From Anthropogastromicrobium aceti (GTDB taxonomy: Bacteria; Bacillota; Clostridia; Lachnospirales; Lachnospiraceae), in NCBI RefSeq assembly GCF_025567095.1, contig NZ_JAOQJH010000019.1: a stretch of DNA of 64,000 bases; one strand, given 5' to 3'. Within the stretch, counting starts at the first letter, position 1, and each line of letters begins with the position of its first letter. Below the pieces are notes generated by a model. The model saw only the letters and a list, made by a program, of their open reading frames with translations, ran no database searches and had not been told where the DNA came from. A program made the translations under genes and the position numbers. This document shows positions 1 to 9,034 of the stretch, one piece after another.

Positions 1-72
1 TTTTCTGATATTATTCAAGATTTTCTTTTTAATAGTTCTGACAAAATCTTTATCTAAGGCACTTCTTTTCAT
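1..72 (-). CDS. possible 5' end of a gene cut by the window edge
   Basis: An ATG at 72-70 opens a frame of 24 codons that runs off the left edge without a stop. The visible residues are strongly basic (MKRSALDKDFVRTIKKK and on). This resembles the cytoplasmic start of some large Firmicutes membrane proteins such as FtsX-like permeases, but that is only an impression. The ribosome binding site is poor, with AGG one base from the ATG. A TTGACA at 97-92 could serve as a -35. Too little is visible for a function. Confidence 0.3.
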   Translation of the reverse strand, partial: MKRSALDKDFVRTIKKKILNNIRK

Positions 73-1307
73 ACCTGTCTGTTACAATACTTGTCAACAA
101 AAGTTACCTTACATGGTAAAATATAGTTAACACATAAAAGAACTTTCACCCTAAATTATAATAAAAACTAAGTATTAGCTTCTCAAAAGATTACTTTAGT
201 ATTACAACAAATCCAGTACCAAAATATTATCGAAATAATGTATCTCTTAGCAAAGCTTGCGAAACTGGAATGGCAAGACTAAAATATACGGCTATGTAAC
301 ACCATGAACGGAGACTTTCCAATTATGCATTACAAATTTTTCGTAATTGCGGTAATCGCAAAAATGAATAAAACTAAGCTTGCAAAATATCCGCACCCCA
401 AACTTTATATTGAGCAAATTGAGGCTTGAAAACATGTCTTTAGCACTAAAAATACAGTAAATCTTTGACTTCAGTAATGGCGTAGTCTTTTTTCCTAGTT
501 CTCTACTTCCAATTTTAAATAATATTACTTTCTTAATAACCAAAACATAGTCGCTTGGAAAGTCTACAAAGAAGAACGTGCATAACTCTCTAATAAACTA
601 ATCTGGCAAATCTGCCTGGAGAAGTAATACCTGACAACACTGTATCAGGTACTATACTTGGATAAATGGGACGCCCCTAAGAATTGCGACCATGTTAGCC
701 ACCTTATATCACATCGAACGAATAAACAACCACATGAAGGCAATGAAAACACTTATACAAGAAGCATATTCAAAACAACACTAAATTATCAACCAAACTA
801 TCCGTCTAAAGGATTTACAAAGCTACTGAAATAACATGAGTTGGTTAAACTGTTTGATTCGTATTACAATTATGAACATAACAACTGTTTGCTAAATCTT
901 CTTACAACTGATTAGCGAATAAGCGTTAAATTGCAAGATATTTTGGAAAAGCGACATTAGGTCTATTAAGCTGCAAACAGAAAATATCCTTAATCTTGTA
1001 ACGGTTGAGCGTGTAACACTCGACTGGGTCTTGCCTGATACTGTGTGTTTGAATTCAAAAAAAACACATATGAACTCTATTATAGTTAATAACATTTTAA
1101 GTTCAAAGTGTCCTGTGTGTACTTACTCTTATTAATTATCTTACACTCTGAGCCTAATGTAATTGTCAATGTGTACCTGAATAAGAGAATCTGCTTACCA
1201 TTAATAGTTAAACTAGGTGCAAAGTTGAATAGGACGACTGAAAAAAAATTTAATCTTGCTGACAATACCTTGACAATTATCATTTTCAGAAAGATATTTT
1301 AAATTTT
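73..1307. other. AT-rich region without a convincing gene; possible gene relic
   Basis: This 1.2 kb holds only short open frames (65-83 codons) with no ribosome binding site and no recognisable motif. On the plus strand the frame 541-960 reads as protein-like text interrupted by several stops, including one uninterrupted run of about 69 codons from about 628 to 834, so it may be a decayed gene. A 7-bp inverted repeat (tacctga / tcaggta, 628-651) lies in it. It separates the end of the glycan locus from whatever lies to the left. Confidence 0.45.
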
Positions 1308-2420
1308 TTAAATATTTTTTGACATATCACCAATATATTTTTTATGGTCAAATATGACTGAATCAATCAGTTTCTCCCACTGATTACAAATTTTCTCTTC
1401 ACTTAGCATTTCCCGCATCTTAGCTGCTTTTTTTCCCATTTTTTCAGCAAAATCCATATTACTTGCAATTAAATCCATTGCTTCCGTAAGCTTTTTTTTA
1501 TTACCTACTGGGACTAGCAAACCATTTTCACCGTCTGTAATAACCATTCTTGCGCCACCCGGCGGCGAATCCGTACTGATACAAGGCATCCCCATCGCCA
1601 TGGCTTCCAGCAACGCATTTGAAAGCCCTTCGTAGTCTGAAGACATCACAAACATCGTAGCGTTGGAAATTTTTTCATGAACATCATTTCTAAAGCCTTC
1701 AAAAATGACTTTATCTTCAATTCCTAAAGCCTTAGTCAATTTTTTCAATGTTTCTTCTTGTTCGCCTTTTCCATAAATTTCAAGCCTATAGTCATTATAT
1801 CTCTGGCAGAACAACGCAAACGCCTCTATAAGTAGCGTATAATTTTTTTGGGAATTCAGTCTTCCTATAGAAACAATTCTTTTATTGTTCTCTTCTCTAC
1901 TATGTTTCGGCAAATTATTTCTAATTGGGTTTAGGATAATAGAACCTTTTGATTGAATCTTATTATTGAAATAGCTTTTTGCCCCCTCTGTCTGAAAAAC
2001 AACCGAATTGCAATTCGCACACCCATATAGTATATCTCGTATGAGTTTCATTTTCTTACCTGATACTGTTTTTTCTGGATCGTTTCTCTCTGATACAATC
2101 ACTTGTGCTTTTGTTCCAATTGACGCAAGGATCGTGTACAAGCTTTGATATGTGAAAAAAGAAATAAAAACTGCACCAGGATTTTTCTTTTCAAATTGAT
2201 GTATATATTTTATTTCTCCGAGAAAGTCACCGTTACGTTTTTTTTCTCTGTAATAGCGTTTAATCCCACTGTTCAATTCATAAGCTTCTTCAACTTTTCG
2301 AAGCATGATAAACGAAACATCATATTTCCTATCATCTAAATAATTGGCTACAACCGACATAACCCTTTCTGCTCCGCCACCGGGTAGTCCGTTCGTAACA
2401 AAGAAAACTTTTCTTTTCAT
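1308..2420 (-). CDS. GT4 family glycosyltransferase
   Basis: Retaining GT-B glycosyltransferase of 370 residues, probably adding a sugar to a lipid-linked repeat unit at the cytoplasmic face. The N-terminal Rossmann half begins with a glycine-rich loop (GLPGGGAERV). The C-terminal half carries the usual signature: a GRLNSQKN segment for nucleotide-sugar binding and an SSDYEGLSNALLEAMAMG segment with the donor-binding acidic residues. Its ATG overlaps the TGA of the upstream acetyltransferase (ATGA) and has an AGGTGG ribosome binding site, so the two are translationally coupled. It is the last gene of locus 1 and no clear terminator is seen behind it. Donor and acceptor cannot be predicted. 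Family assignment is secure. Confidence 0.9.
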   Translation of the reverse strand: MKRKVFFVTNGLPGGGAERVMSVVANYLDDRKYDVSFIMLRKVEEAYELNSGIKRYYREKKRNGDFLGEIKYIHQFEKKNPGAVFISFFTYQSLYTILASIGTKAQVIVSERNDPEKTVSGKKMKLIRDILYGCANCNSVVFQTEGAKSYFNNKIQSKGSIILNPIRNNLPKHSREENNKRIVSIGRLNSQKNYTLLIEAFALFCQRYNDYRLEIYGKGEQEETLKKLTKALGIEDKVIFEGFRNDVHEKISNATMFVMSSDYEGLSNALLEAMAMGMPCISTDSPPGGARMVITDGENGLLVPVGNKKKLTEAMDLIASNMDFAEKMGKKAAKMREMLSEEKICNQWEKLIDSVIFDHKKYIGDMSKNI

Positions 2421-2992
2421 TTTTCCACCTTTTGACTATTCTTTTCCTTACCACAATCTATATTCAAGATTCTTTCTATTTCTTGTCTTCGATTGATCTT
2501 AATCTGTTTTTCATCATATAATGGAGTTTCTTTCAGGCACTTTTCTGCAAAATCTGTTGTTGTCCCGATATATCGAGCTGGTATCCCCCCCCATATTTCT
2601 CCGGCAGGGATATCCTTTGTAACTAGACTTTCTGCGCCAATAATACTATTATCTCCTATTGTAACACCTGGCAAGATCGTACTTCTGGCTCCTATAAAAC
2701 AATTATTTCCAATTATTATTTTTCCATACCGAAGCACTTTACTATATCTCGGTTCTTCTCTAAACACCCATGTCGCACCATCATGTGTAATAAATGCACA
2801 ATCAAATGAAATTTCCGTATGATTACCTATTTGGATCAGCCACGGTTCACTTCCCCATTCTGGTGATCCATTCAATCTGCACTGAGTTCCAAGAGAAACT
2901 CCTATTTTTTGAGCATACTTTATTGGATCAACTTTCTTCAAATACAAGTTATATCCCCTAATAAACAAATTAAAAAAATTACTGCCTATCAT
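2417..2992 (-). CDS. hexapeptide-repeat O-acetyltransferase (WbbJ/maltose acetyltransferase-like)
   Basis: Left-handed beta-helix acyltransferase of 191 residues. It probably moves acetyl from acetyl-CoA to a sugar hydroxyl of the polysaccharide. Hexapeptide repeats are visible in the second half (IIGNNCFIGARSTILPGVTI), followed by the typical closing segment with WGGIPAR. A hydrophobic start (FFNLFIRGYNLYL) precedes the fold. The WGG codons contain a run of eight G (2585-2592 on the plus strand as C8), so slippage would frameshift the last quarter of the protein; in this copy the frame is intact. An AGAGGA site lies about 9 bases before the ATG. It overlaps the downstream glycosyltransferase by 4 bases. 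Confidence 0.85.
   Translation of the reverse strand: MIGSNFFNLFIRGYNLYLKKVDPIKYAQKIGVSLGTQCRLNGSPEWGSEPWLIQIGNHTEISFDCAFITHDGATWVFREEPRYSKVLRYGKIIIGNNCFIGARSTILPGVTIGDNSIIGAESLVTKDIPAGEIWGGIPARYIGTTTDFAEKCLKETPLYDEKQIKINRRQEIERILNIDCGKEKNSQKVEK
2585..2592 (-). repeat. poly-G(8) tract inside the acetyltransferase gene
   Basis: The coding strand reads TGG GGG GGG ATA, giving eight consecutive G at the W-G-G of the closing hexapeptide segment. It is in frame here. Tracts of this length are known slipped-strand hot spots; switching is inferred, not seen. Confidence 0.8.
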
Positions 2993-3051
2993 AAGTATTT
3001 TCCTCTTCCCACTAAATGTTTCAACTTACTCTGTACACTTTGTGTGCCCTC

Positions 3052-3696
3052 TTATTTTAGCAAATCAAAATAAATCTTTTGATACAACCTATTTTTTTCC
3101 TGCCAAGTATACTTTTCTGCTTTCTTTCGCGCGTTTTTTCCACGTCTTGTTACTTCATCAGGATTAGCAATACATTCAAGAATTGCCTTTTTCAAATTCT
3201 CAATGTACTCCTCTTTCGAGTTTCCTTCATAAAGCCAACCGGTGTTTTCATCAAAAAGAGTTGCTCCACCAAACTTATTAATGGTGATAACCGGAATACC
3301 TTTTGACATTGCCTCCAGTAAGACTGTGCCTGTCGTCTCTCGAATGCTCGGCATAATAAATACATCCGCATCTGCATATTCCTTTTCCATTTCCATATAA
3401 GGGATGGAGCCCATGCAGTGCACATGCTCAGACAAGTTCAGGTTATCCTTACAGCGTTTACGCAGATGCTCAAGCTCCGGGCCATCGCCTACAACCCTAA
3501 CCTTATATCTAGTTCCCTGTGGAATTCTCATCAATGCATCAAAAAGAAAATCCAAGCCCTTTCGATATATCATTCTTCCAGCAACCAGAAAGACACATTC
3601 TTCATTTCTGCCCTTTTCTTTGCAAGTATATTTAATATCATTTATATCTACCGCAACCTCAGTCACTGGCTCGTCACTTACATTGTAATTCTTCAT
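3052..3696 (-). CDS. GT4 glycosyltransferase, C-terminal half (split gene)
   Basis: This 214-residue frame holds only the C-terminal Rossmann domain of a GT4 enzyme. Visible motifs are AGRMIYRKG (phosphate-binding start), GDGPELEHLRK, and PSIRETTGTVLLEAMSKG with the donor-binding acidic residue. There is no acceptor domain. The missing half is the next frame upstream (3674-4372), which overlaps it by 23 bases in another frame. An AAAGGA site lies 8 bases before its own ATG, so independent, coupled translation is possible. It is either one gene broken by a frameshift within 3674-3696 or a genuine two-chain GT-B enzyme. Confidence 0.8.
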   Translation of the reverse strand: MKNYNVSDEPVTEVAVDINDIKYTCKEKGRNEECVFLVAGRMIYRKGLDFLFDALMRIPQGTRYKVRVVGDGPELEHLRKRCKDNLNLSEHVHCMGSIPYMEMEKEYADADVFIMPSIRETTGTVLLEAMSKGIPVITINKFGGATLFDENTGWLYEGNSKEEYIENLKKAILECIANPDEVTRRGKNARKKAEKYTWQEKNRLYQKIYFDLLK

Positions 3697-4372
3697 TCAC
3701 TTTTTCCTTTTCTGTCCAGTTTACTAATTCGTCCGGTCTTAATCCATTGTCAAAGACTAATTCATACGGACAGTTTAGTTCTCTGCTTTTCCCCCTCCCC
3801 ACGAGGAATTCTTGAGTCTCTTTATTTGCAAACATAATATAGTCGCAGCGATTTAGTTTGCCTGTGATTCTCAGCTTAAAACGATACCAACGATTTATCC
3901 CTGAACGAACGACTTCAATGATTTCATGTCCCTTTGCGTAATCTTTTAACCCATTAGGTAAAGACTCTCCGCCGCCAAGTGGCCCACAGACAAATTTGAT
4001 ATTTGCTATCTTTCCATAGTCTCCAATTGCACGGAACTCAATTGGTGTAATCTGATGAATAACGTCAATTTTTTGATCCGCAGAGATTTTCTTTGCAAGA
4101 GGAAGCACCCGTCTATTCCACACATTAAGTCTTCCGGAATACATGAATCCCTTGAAGATTTTCTTGTAAAAATTGGGGATGTCAATATAATAAAACTTTA
4201 TATTTTCAAGTGGGTGACTCTGCAAATATTTTTCGACTGGTTCACGTTGCTCTTCTTTTGTGATCACATAAACTTTATTTATTTTTGAGCTCTCATAAGG
4301 AACGCACCAACCAATTTTGTCTTCACTTCCAGCAAAAGGGTTACATGAATAAGCTATATACAGGATATTCAT
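3674..4372 (-). CDS. GT4 glycosyltransferase, N-terminal half (split gene)
   Basis: This 232-residue frame corresponds to the acceptor-binding N-terminal half of a GT-B glycosyltransferase. It starts NILYIAYSCNPFAGSEDKIGW, contains the DVIHQITPIEFR strand and the CGPLGGGESLP loop, and stops just where the interdomain linker should begin. The rest of the enzyme follows in 3052-3696. The ATG at 4372 is preferred over the adjacent GTG because GGAG lies 8 bases upstream; it overlaps the radical SAM stop codon (TGATG). Function depends on whether both halves are made. Confidence 0.75.
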   Translation of the reverse strand: MNILYIAYSCNPFAGSEDKIGWCVPYESSKINKVYVITKEEQREPVEKYLQSHPLENIKFYYIDIPNFYKKIFKGFMYSGRLNVWNRRVLPLAKKISADQKIDVIHQITPIEFRAIGDYGKIANIKFVCGPLGGGESLPNGLKDYAKGHEIIEVVRSGINRWYRFKLRITGKLNRCDYIMFANKETQEFLVGRGKSRELNCPYELVFDNGLRPDELVNWTEKEKVNEELQCK

Positions 4373-5553
4373 CACTTCTTCTCCATCTGCTGTGCGATAT
4401 CAGCATCCACGATTTCCTCGCCGGTCTTATGTTTCAGCTGCTCCTTGGAGGCTTCACTCAGGCCGTTATTGATTACACAGTTCATATCGCAGGTGCTGCA
4501 CTTGTCCAAATCCTCTTTAGTAACTTTGCCATCACGATAATCGCGGCAGATTTTCAGCTCGTACATGCTGTACGGATGCTTGGTGAACAGAGCCTTGAAC
4601 TTATGTACCAGAACCCAGGTAGCCGGTTTCCAGATGTACTTGTGCATTGCCGGAGAAACAGAACCAATCATCCAGCAGTCACGGTCGCAACAACGAACCT
4701 TTGCACGAACCTTCTCTGCTTCTGGGCTGTTCCACAACTCATCCCAAGTCTGATTATTTAGGTTACCCATGACTTCCTTATCCTTAGTACCATTGCAAGG
4801 CATAACATCGCCATACGGATCAATGAAGAAGGTATCAAAGCTCATATCGCAAGGCAGCAGACGCTTCTGGCCGTAGATGTAATTGATCAAACCGTGGTTG
4901 AAGTAAGCGCGGAACCACTTCTTCGGGCTATTGCTACGGAGCAGTTCATTGACCAGATTCTCGAAATTCTTTGCAACCATCGGACGGTCGTGGATAATGT
5001 TCTTTGCCTCAACGAAGTAGAAGCTGTTATGCAGAGAGGCCGTTGCGAACTCCATGCCCATCTCATCGGAGATCTTATACAGAGGAACAAGGTCAGGAGC
5101 GTTCTTATCCTGAACAGTCATACCGAAGCCAACGTCCTTCATGCCCATCTCACGCAGCTTCTTCAGCGTGCCATAACCACGCTGATAACCGTTCTGCAGA
5201 CCACGGATTTCGTTGTTGGTCTGCTCCAGACCCTCGATAGAGATACGAATACCGATCTGCGGGAACTCCTTGCACAGGTCAACGATACGGTCTGTGAAGA
5301 AACCGTTGGTAGAAATAACGATACGGTCAGACTTCTTGTACAATTCGCGCACGATATCCTTCAGGTCGGTACGGATGAACGGCTCACCACCGGTGATGTT
5401 GGTAAAGTACATCTTCGGCAGCTTCTTGATGGTTTCAATGCTGATTTCTTCTTCCGGCTTGGAAGGTGCCTTATAACGGTTGCACATGGAGCAACGAGCA
5501 TTGCAGCGGTAAGTGACGATAACCGTACCATTTAACTTCTTTTCTTCAGACAT
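4372..5553 (-). CDS. radical SAM/SPASM-domain protein
   Basis: A 393-residue radical SAM enzyme. The 4Fe-4S-binding C17-x3-C21-x2-C24 motif is followed by the SAM-binding GGEPF motif and a TIM-barrel half. The C-terminal third has clusters of further cysteines (PCNG, CCDRDCW, CSTCDMNC) typical of a SPASM domain with auxiliary clusters. Such proteins occur in surface-glycan loci, where their substrates are mostly unknown; modification of a lipid-linked sugar or of a peptide is possible. Base composition is visibly more GC-rich than 1308-4372, suggesting a different origin. It has an AGGAGAG site and overlaps the acyltransferase remnant by 8 bases. Confidence 0.88.
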   Translation of the reverse strand: MSEEKKLNGTVIVTYRCNARCSMCNRYKAPSKPEEEISIETIKKLPKMYFTNITGGEPFIRTDLKDIVRELYKKSDRIVISTNGFFTDRIVDLCKEFPQIGIRISIEGLEQTNNEIRGLQNGYQRGYGTLKKLREMGMKDVGFGMTVQDKNAPDLVPLYKISDEMGMEFATASLHNSFYFVEAKNIIHDRPMVAKNFENLVNELLRSNSPKKWFRAYFNHGLINYIYGQKRLLPCDMSFDTFFIDPYGDVMPCNGTKDKEVMGNLNNQTWDELWNSPEAEKVRAKVRCCDRDCWMIGSVSPAMHKYIWKPATWVLVHKFKALFTKHPYSMYELKICRDYRDGKVTKEDLDKCSTCDMNCVINNGLSEASKEQLKHKTGEEIVDADIAQQMEKK

Positions 5554-6447
5554 GATTAACTCTCCTAACTCTCTCTTTTAAGAATGTTTCGACTTTATTT
5601 AAGAACCACTTGGCACATACCGAAAACACAATCGAACCACAGATGACTGCAATCGCTGTGAAAATATATGCCAGCAGACCATTTTCAAATAGATGAACAA
5701 AGTGTAGCTTCTCAAGCACACGATAAATTACCATGTGGCACAGATAAATCTCGAAGCTGATACCACCGAGGAACTTGGCAACTGGATTGACCAGTACCCC
5801 CCCCGCTTGCATCCGAGGGTATAGATCAGTGCTGCCACGCAGAAGAACAACATCGTGAGCGTATTGCCGTCTACTGCAAAATAAGCAACTGTGGCAATCA
5901 GCAGAATCGCTGCAGCGATAACCTTGTGCTTCGATGCGAACTCAGCCAGCTCTTTCCGATAGAGGAAGATCAATCCACCAGCGATAAAGTAAATTGCATC
6001 GTAGACGATATTAGTCCTTCCAGCTTTGAAGTAATTAGCGCACAGCCAATTGAACACCAGTGCCGCAACCGCCACACCCCACGCTCTCTTCCTGTTTCCA
6101 ATCAGGAAACAGAAGAACGGGAACAGCATGTAGAACACAAAAATGACCGCCAGTGTCCAACTCACGCCAATAACCGAAATCTTGGCATTCGGCAGTAGCC
6201 CCTGACACAAAGTCAGATTTGCGAAAACTTCAAACAGGGATTCCTTACTCGGTGAAATCACAAAATCCAACGCACAAAGCAATGCAAAATACGGCCAGAT
6301 TTTGATATACCGTTTCTTGTAGAAATCCTCTACGCTAATCTTCTGGTCAACAATTTTCTGGTAATAGCCACAGCACATACCAAAACCGTTGACCATCATA
6401 AAAAGGAAAACGAGGTTTGTGAAAGATGGTATTAGCCGTTCAAACAC
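5546..6447 (-). pseudogene. acyltransferase 3 family membrane protein, frameshifted at a G8 tract and 5'-truncated
   Basis: Two frames make one integral-membrane acyltransferase 3 (OafA-like) protein that would O-acylate the glycan. The first (to 5728) covers several membrane helices and stops after a tract of eight G at 5797-5804. The second (5812-5546) supplies the last helices, including FLGGISFEIYLCHMVIYRV. Nine or six G would join them in frame. The start is also odd: the usual first helix with the catalytic His is missing, and the best start is the GTG at 6447, 7 bases after AGGAG. The first in-frame GTG is at 6462, directly after the upstream stop. Family certain; function in this copy unlikely. 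Confidence 0.75.
5797..5804 (-). repeat. poly-G(8) tract at the frameshift of the acyltransferase
   Basis: On the coding strand TGC AAG C is followed by eight G and TAC. With eight G the first frame soon stops; with nine or six it continues into VLVNPVAKFLGG. This is a classic contingency-locus arrangement, here in the OFF state. Confidence 0.85.
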
Positions 6448-6471
6448 AAATTCTCTCCTCACGTACCAGTC

Positions 6472-7671
6472 TTACTGATACACCTTCATAATTTTCTCGT
6501 AATACTCATCGATAGTATCAAAGCTGATGTCCTTACAGTTTGCACTGTACTGCTCACACAGCTTTTTATCACCCCAGAGCTTCTCGATCTTCTTCTTCAG
6601 GTCTTCGGCATTTCCGCTTTCAAACAGCTCGCCGGTCTTGCCAACCTGAATCAGCTCCGGGATACCACCTATCTCAGCTCCCAGTACCGGTGTGCCATAC
6701 ATCTGGGATTCCATAACGGAGAACGGGCAGTTCTCGTACCACTCAGACGGATAGATGGAGAACTGTGCCTCACGAATGAGCTTTTCCAGTGTCTCGCCTT
6801 TCTGGAAGCCAACGTTCTTGATGTTCTTAATACCATTTACTGTCTCTTCCAGAGGACCAGTACCGGCGAAGATGAACTGCACATCCGGCAGTTCCTTACA
6901 GACCTTGATGAGTGTGCCGATCCCTTTCTCCTCAGAGAAGCGGCCGAAGTAGAGGACGTAATCCTTCTTCTGAGTCTCTTTCCACTCCACCTTGTCGATG
7001 AAGTTGTGCAATGCCACGGTCTTAGTCGCAAACAGAGGATTGCTATCCATCTTGCTCTTCATGAACTCCGAGCAGCAGATCATGGTGTCAATGTACTTGT
7101 AGGTGCCCTTCCACTTCCAGAACTCGGCTTCCATCATGCCGATGGCAGACTTCGCCGTGGAGCCGTGAATGCACTTGCCCTTCATGCAGTTCACGAAATG
7201 ACCGCCGAGGCACTTCTCACAGTTCTGGTGTGTGTTCGGATTGTTCAGCATGTGGTTCGGGCAGACCAACTGGTAATCATGTGCCGTGAAGATGATCTTA
7301 CACTCTCTTCCGGTCTCCTTGCGCCACTTCATGATTTCCAGGATGATGGAAGGTGTCAGCTGGTAGTTGAAGTTGTTCAGATGACAGACATCCGGCTGGA
7401 AGTCGTCCAGAACTTTTCTCAGCTGGACTCTTGCTTCCTTGCTGTAGATAGTTTTGATTGGGTAGGTCAGCTTGCTCAGTTTGCTGCCGCCGTGGAAGTC
7501 CATGTCACTCGTGTAAGCATTGACCCGGTTGCCCACGCAGCGGCCTTCGTGCTCCATACCAAAGTACTGAACCTCATGTCCATGCTGCTCAAGCGCCTCA
7601 CCTAATTTAAATATGTATGTCTCCGATCCGCCATTTCGGTGCAGAAATTTATTCAAAATCAGCGTCCTCAC
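6472..7671 (-). CDS. GT4 family glycosyltransferase
   Basis: GT-B glycosyltransferase of 399 residues. The N-terminal domain opens with NKFLHRNGGSETY, a typical GT4 acceptor-side loop, and contains an unusual cysteine-rich stretch (VCPN, CEKCLGGHFVNC, KGKCIHG) known from a subgroup of GT4 enzymes. The C-terminal domain has YFGRFSEEKGI and PSEWYENCPFSVMESQMYG. The GTG at 7671 is chosen because AAGGAG lies 9 bases before it; the upstream in-frame TTG at 7689 overlaps that site. Like the radical SAM gene it is GC-richer than the genes at 1308-4372. It ends a few bases before the truncated acyltransferase. Confidence 0.88.
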   Translation of the reverse strand: MRTLILNKFLHRNGGSETYIFKLGEALEQHGHEVQYFGMEHEGRCVGNRVNAYTSDMDFHGGSKLSKLTYPIKTIYSKEARVQLRKVLDDFQPDVCHLNNFNYQLTPSIILEIMKWRKETGRECKIIFTAHDYQLVCPNHMLNNPNTHQNCEKCLGGHFVNCMKGKCIHGSTAKSAIGMMEAEFWKWKGTYKYIDTMICCSEFMKSKMDSNPLFATKTVALHNFIDKVEWKETQKKDYVLYFGRFSEEKGIGTLIKVCKELPDVQFIFAGTGPLEETVNGIKNIKNVGFQKGETLEKLIREAQFSIYPSEWYENCPFSVMESQMYGTPVLGAEIGGIPELIQVGKTGELFESGNAEDLKKKIEKLWGDKKLCEQYSANCKDISFDTIDEYYEKIMKVYQ

Positions 7672-7727
7672 GTTATATTTCTCCTTCAAACTTAATACCT
7701 TATTTGACTGTATCTATATTGCTTGGT

Positions 7728-8978
7728 TCAATCTCTTCCAAACAAATCTCTCGTATATACCTTTTCCTTCACATCATCCAAGCTCTCATCATAGCGGTTT
7801 GCGATGATTGCCTGACTCTGTTTTTTGAACTCCTCTAAATCATTAACAACACTGCTGCCAAAGAACGTATCCCCATTTTTCAGCGTAGGCTCATAAATGA
7901 TAACTGTTGCTCCCTTGGCCTTAATACGCTTCATGACACCCTGAATAGAACTCTGGCGGAAGTTGTCGCTGTTACTCTTCATGGTCAATCGATAAACACC
8001 AACCACAACTTCTTTTTCTTTGCTCTCATCCCAACTATCATTTGCCTGATAAGCACCAGCAAGCTCCAGCACACGATCTGCAATGAAATCTTTTCTTGTA
8101 CGATTGCTCTCAACAATCGCCTCAATCAAATTCTCCGGCACATCTTGATAATTTGCCAACAGCTGCTTTGTATCCTTTGGCAGACAATATCCGCCATAAC
8201 CAAAGCTTGGGTTATTATAATGGCTGCCAATACGAGGATCAAGACAAACACCATTGATAATCTGCTGTGTGTTCAGTCCCTTCATCTCAGCATAAGTATC
8301 CAGTTCGTTGAAGTAGCTGACACGCAGAGCCAAGTAAGTGTTAGCGAACAGTTTAACAGCCTCTGCCTCAGTGAATCCCATAAACAACGTATCGATGTTT
8401 TCCTTAATAGCACCTTCCTGCAGGAGCTCTGCAAAAGTGTGTGCTGCCTTTACAAGTCTTGCATTCTCCACATCTGTTCCAACAATAATGCGGCTCGGAT
8501 ACAAGTTATCATAAAGAGCCTTAGATTCACGCAGAAACTCTGGGCTAAAAATGATGTTGTCACAGTGGAATTTTTCTCGTACTGAAGCTGTATAGCCAAC
8601 AGGAATCGTAGACTTGATAACCATAATAGCTTCTGGGTTATATTCGATAACTAGCTTGATAACAGCCTCAACTGCACTTGTGTCAAAAAAATTCTTCTTG
8701 CTGTCGTAATTGGTAGGCGCAGCGATTACAACAAAATCAGCATCACTATAAGCTTCCTTAGCATCTAATGTTGCAGTCAAATTTAGTTCTTTCTCAGCCA
8801 GATACTTTTCAATGTATTCATCCTGAATTGGTGATTTTTTATTATTGATCATTTCAACTTTCTCAGGAATAATATCCACCGCCATAACTTTGTGATGCTG
8901 ACTTAAAAGCGTGGCAATTGACAAACCAACATAACCTGTTCCAGCAACAGCAATCTTCAAATCTTCAAAATTTCTCAT
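7728..8978 (-). CDS. ugd: UDP-glucose 6-dehydrogenase (nucleotide-sugar dehydrogenase)
   Basis: Oxidises UDP-glucose to UDP-glucuronate with two NAD+ (four-electron oxidation) in the cytoplasm. The 416 residues show the N-terminal NAD fold (VAGTGYVGLSIA), the STIPVGYT segment, SPEFLRES, and the catalytic cysteine (about C265) in GYGGYCLPKDTKQL. Length and motifs fit the short UDP-glucose dehydrogenases found in capsule loci. With the 4-epimerase at 10985-12034 it would supply UDP-glucuronate and UDP-galacturonate. A GDP-mannose dehydrogenase cannot be fully excluded, but the epimerase neighbour favours UDP-glucose. A GAGGAG site precedes the ATG. Confidence 0.88.
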   Translation of the reverse strand: MRNFEDLKIAVAGTGYVGLSIATLLSQHHKVMAVDIIPEKVEMINNKKSPIQDEYIEKYLAEKELNLTATLDAKEAYSDADFVVIAAPTNYDSKKNFFDTSAVEAVIKLVIEYNPEAIMVIKSTIPVGYTASVREKFHCDNIIFSPEFLRESKALYDNLYPSRIIVGTDVENARLVKAAHTFAELLQEGAIKENIDTLFMGFTEAEAVKLFANTYLALRVSYFNELDTYAEMKGLNTQQIINGVCLDPRIGSHYNNPSFGYGGYCLPKDTKQLLANYQDVPENLIEAIVESNRTRKDFIADRVLELAGAYQANDSWDESKEKEVVVGVYRLTMKSNSDNFRQSSIQGVMKRIKAKGATVIIYEPTLKNGDTFFGSSVVNDLEEFKKQSQAIIANRYDESLDDVKEKVYTRDLFGRD

Positions 8979-9034
8979 AATGTCTACTCCTCATCCTTTT
9001 CAAACAAATATCCCTTATATTCCCTAATATTCTC

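Noticed and set aside
4894..5535. A 213-codon open frame on the plus strand opposite the radical SAM gene
   Set aside because: It is an antisense shadow of a GC-richer gene; the minus-strand protein has clear catalytic motifs and ribosome binding site.
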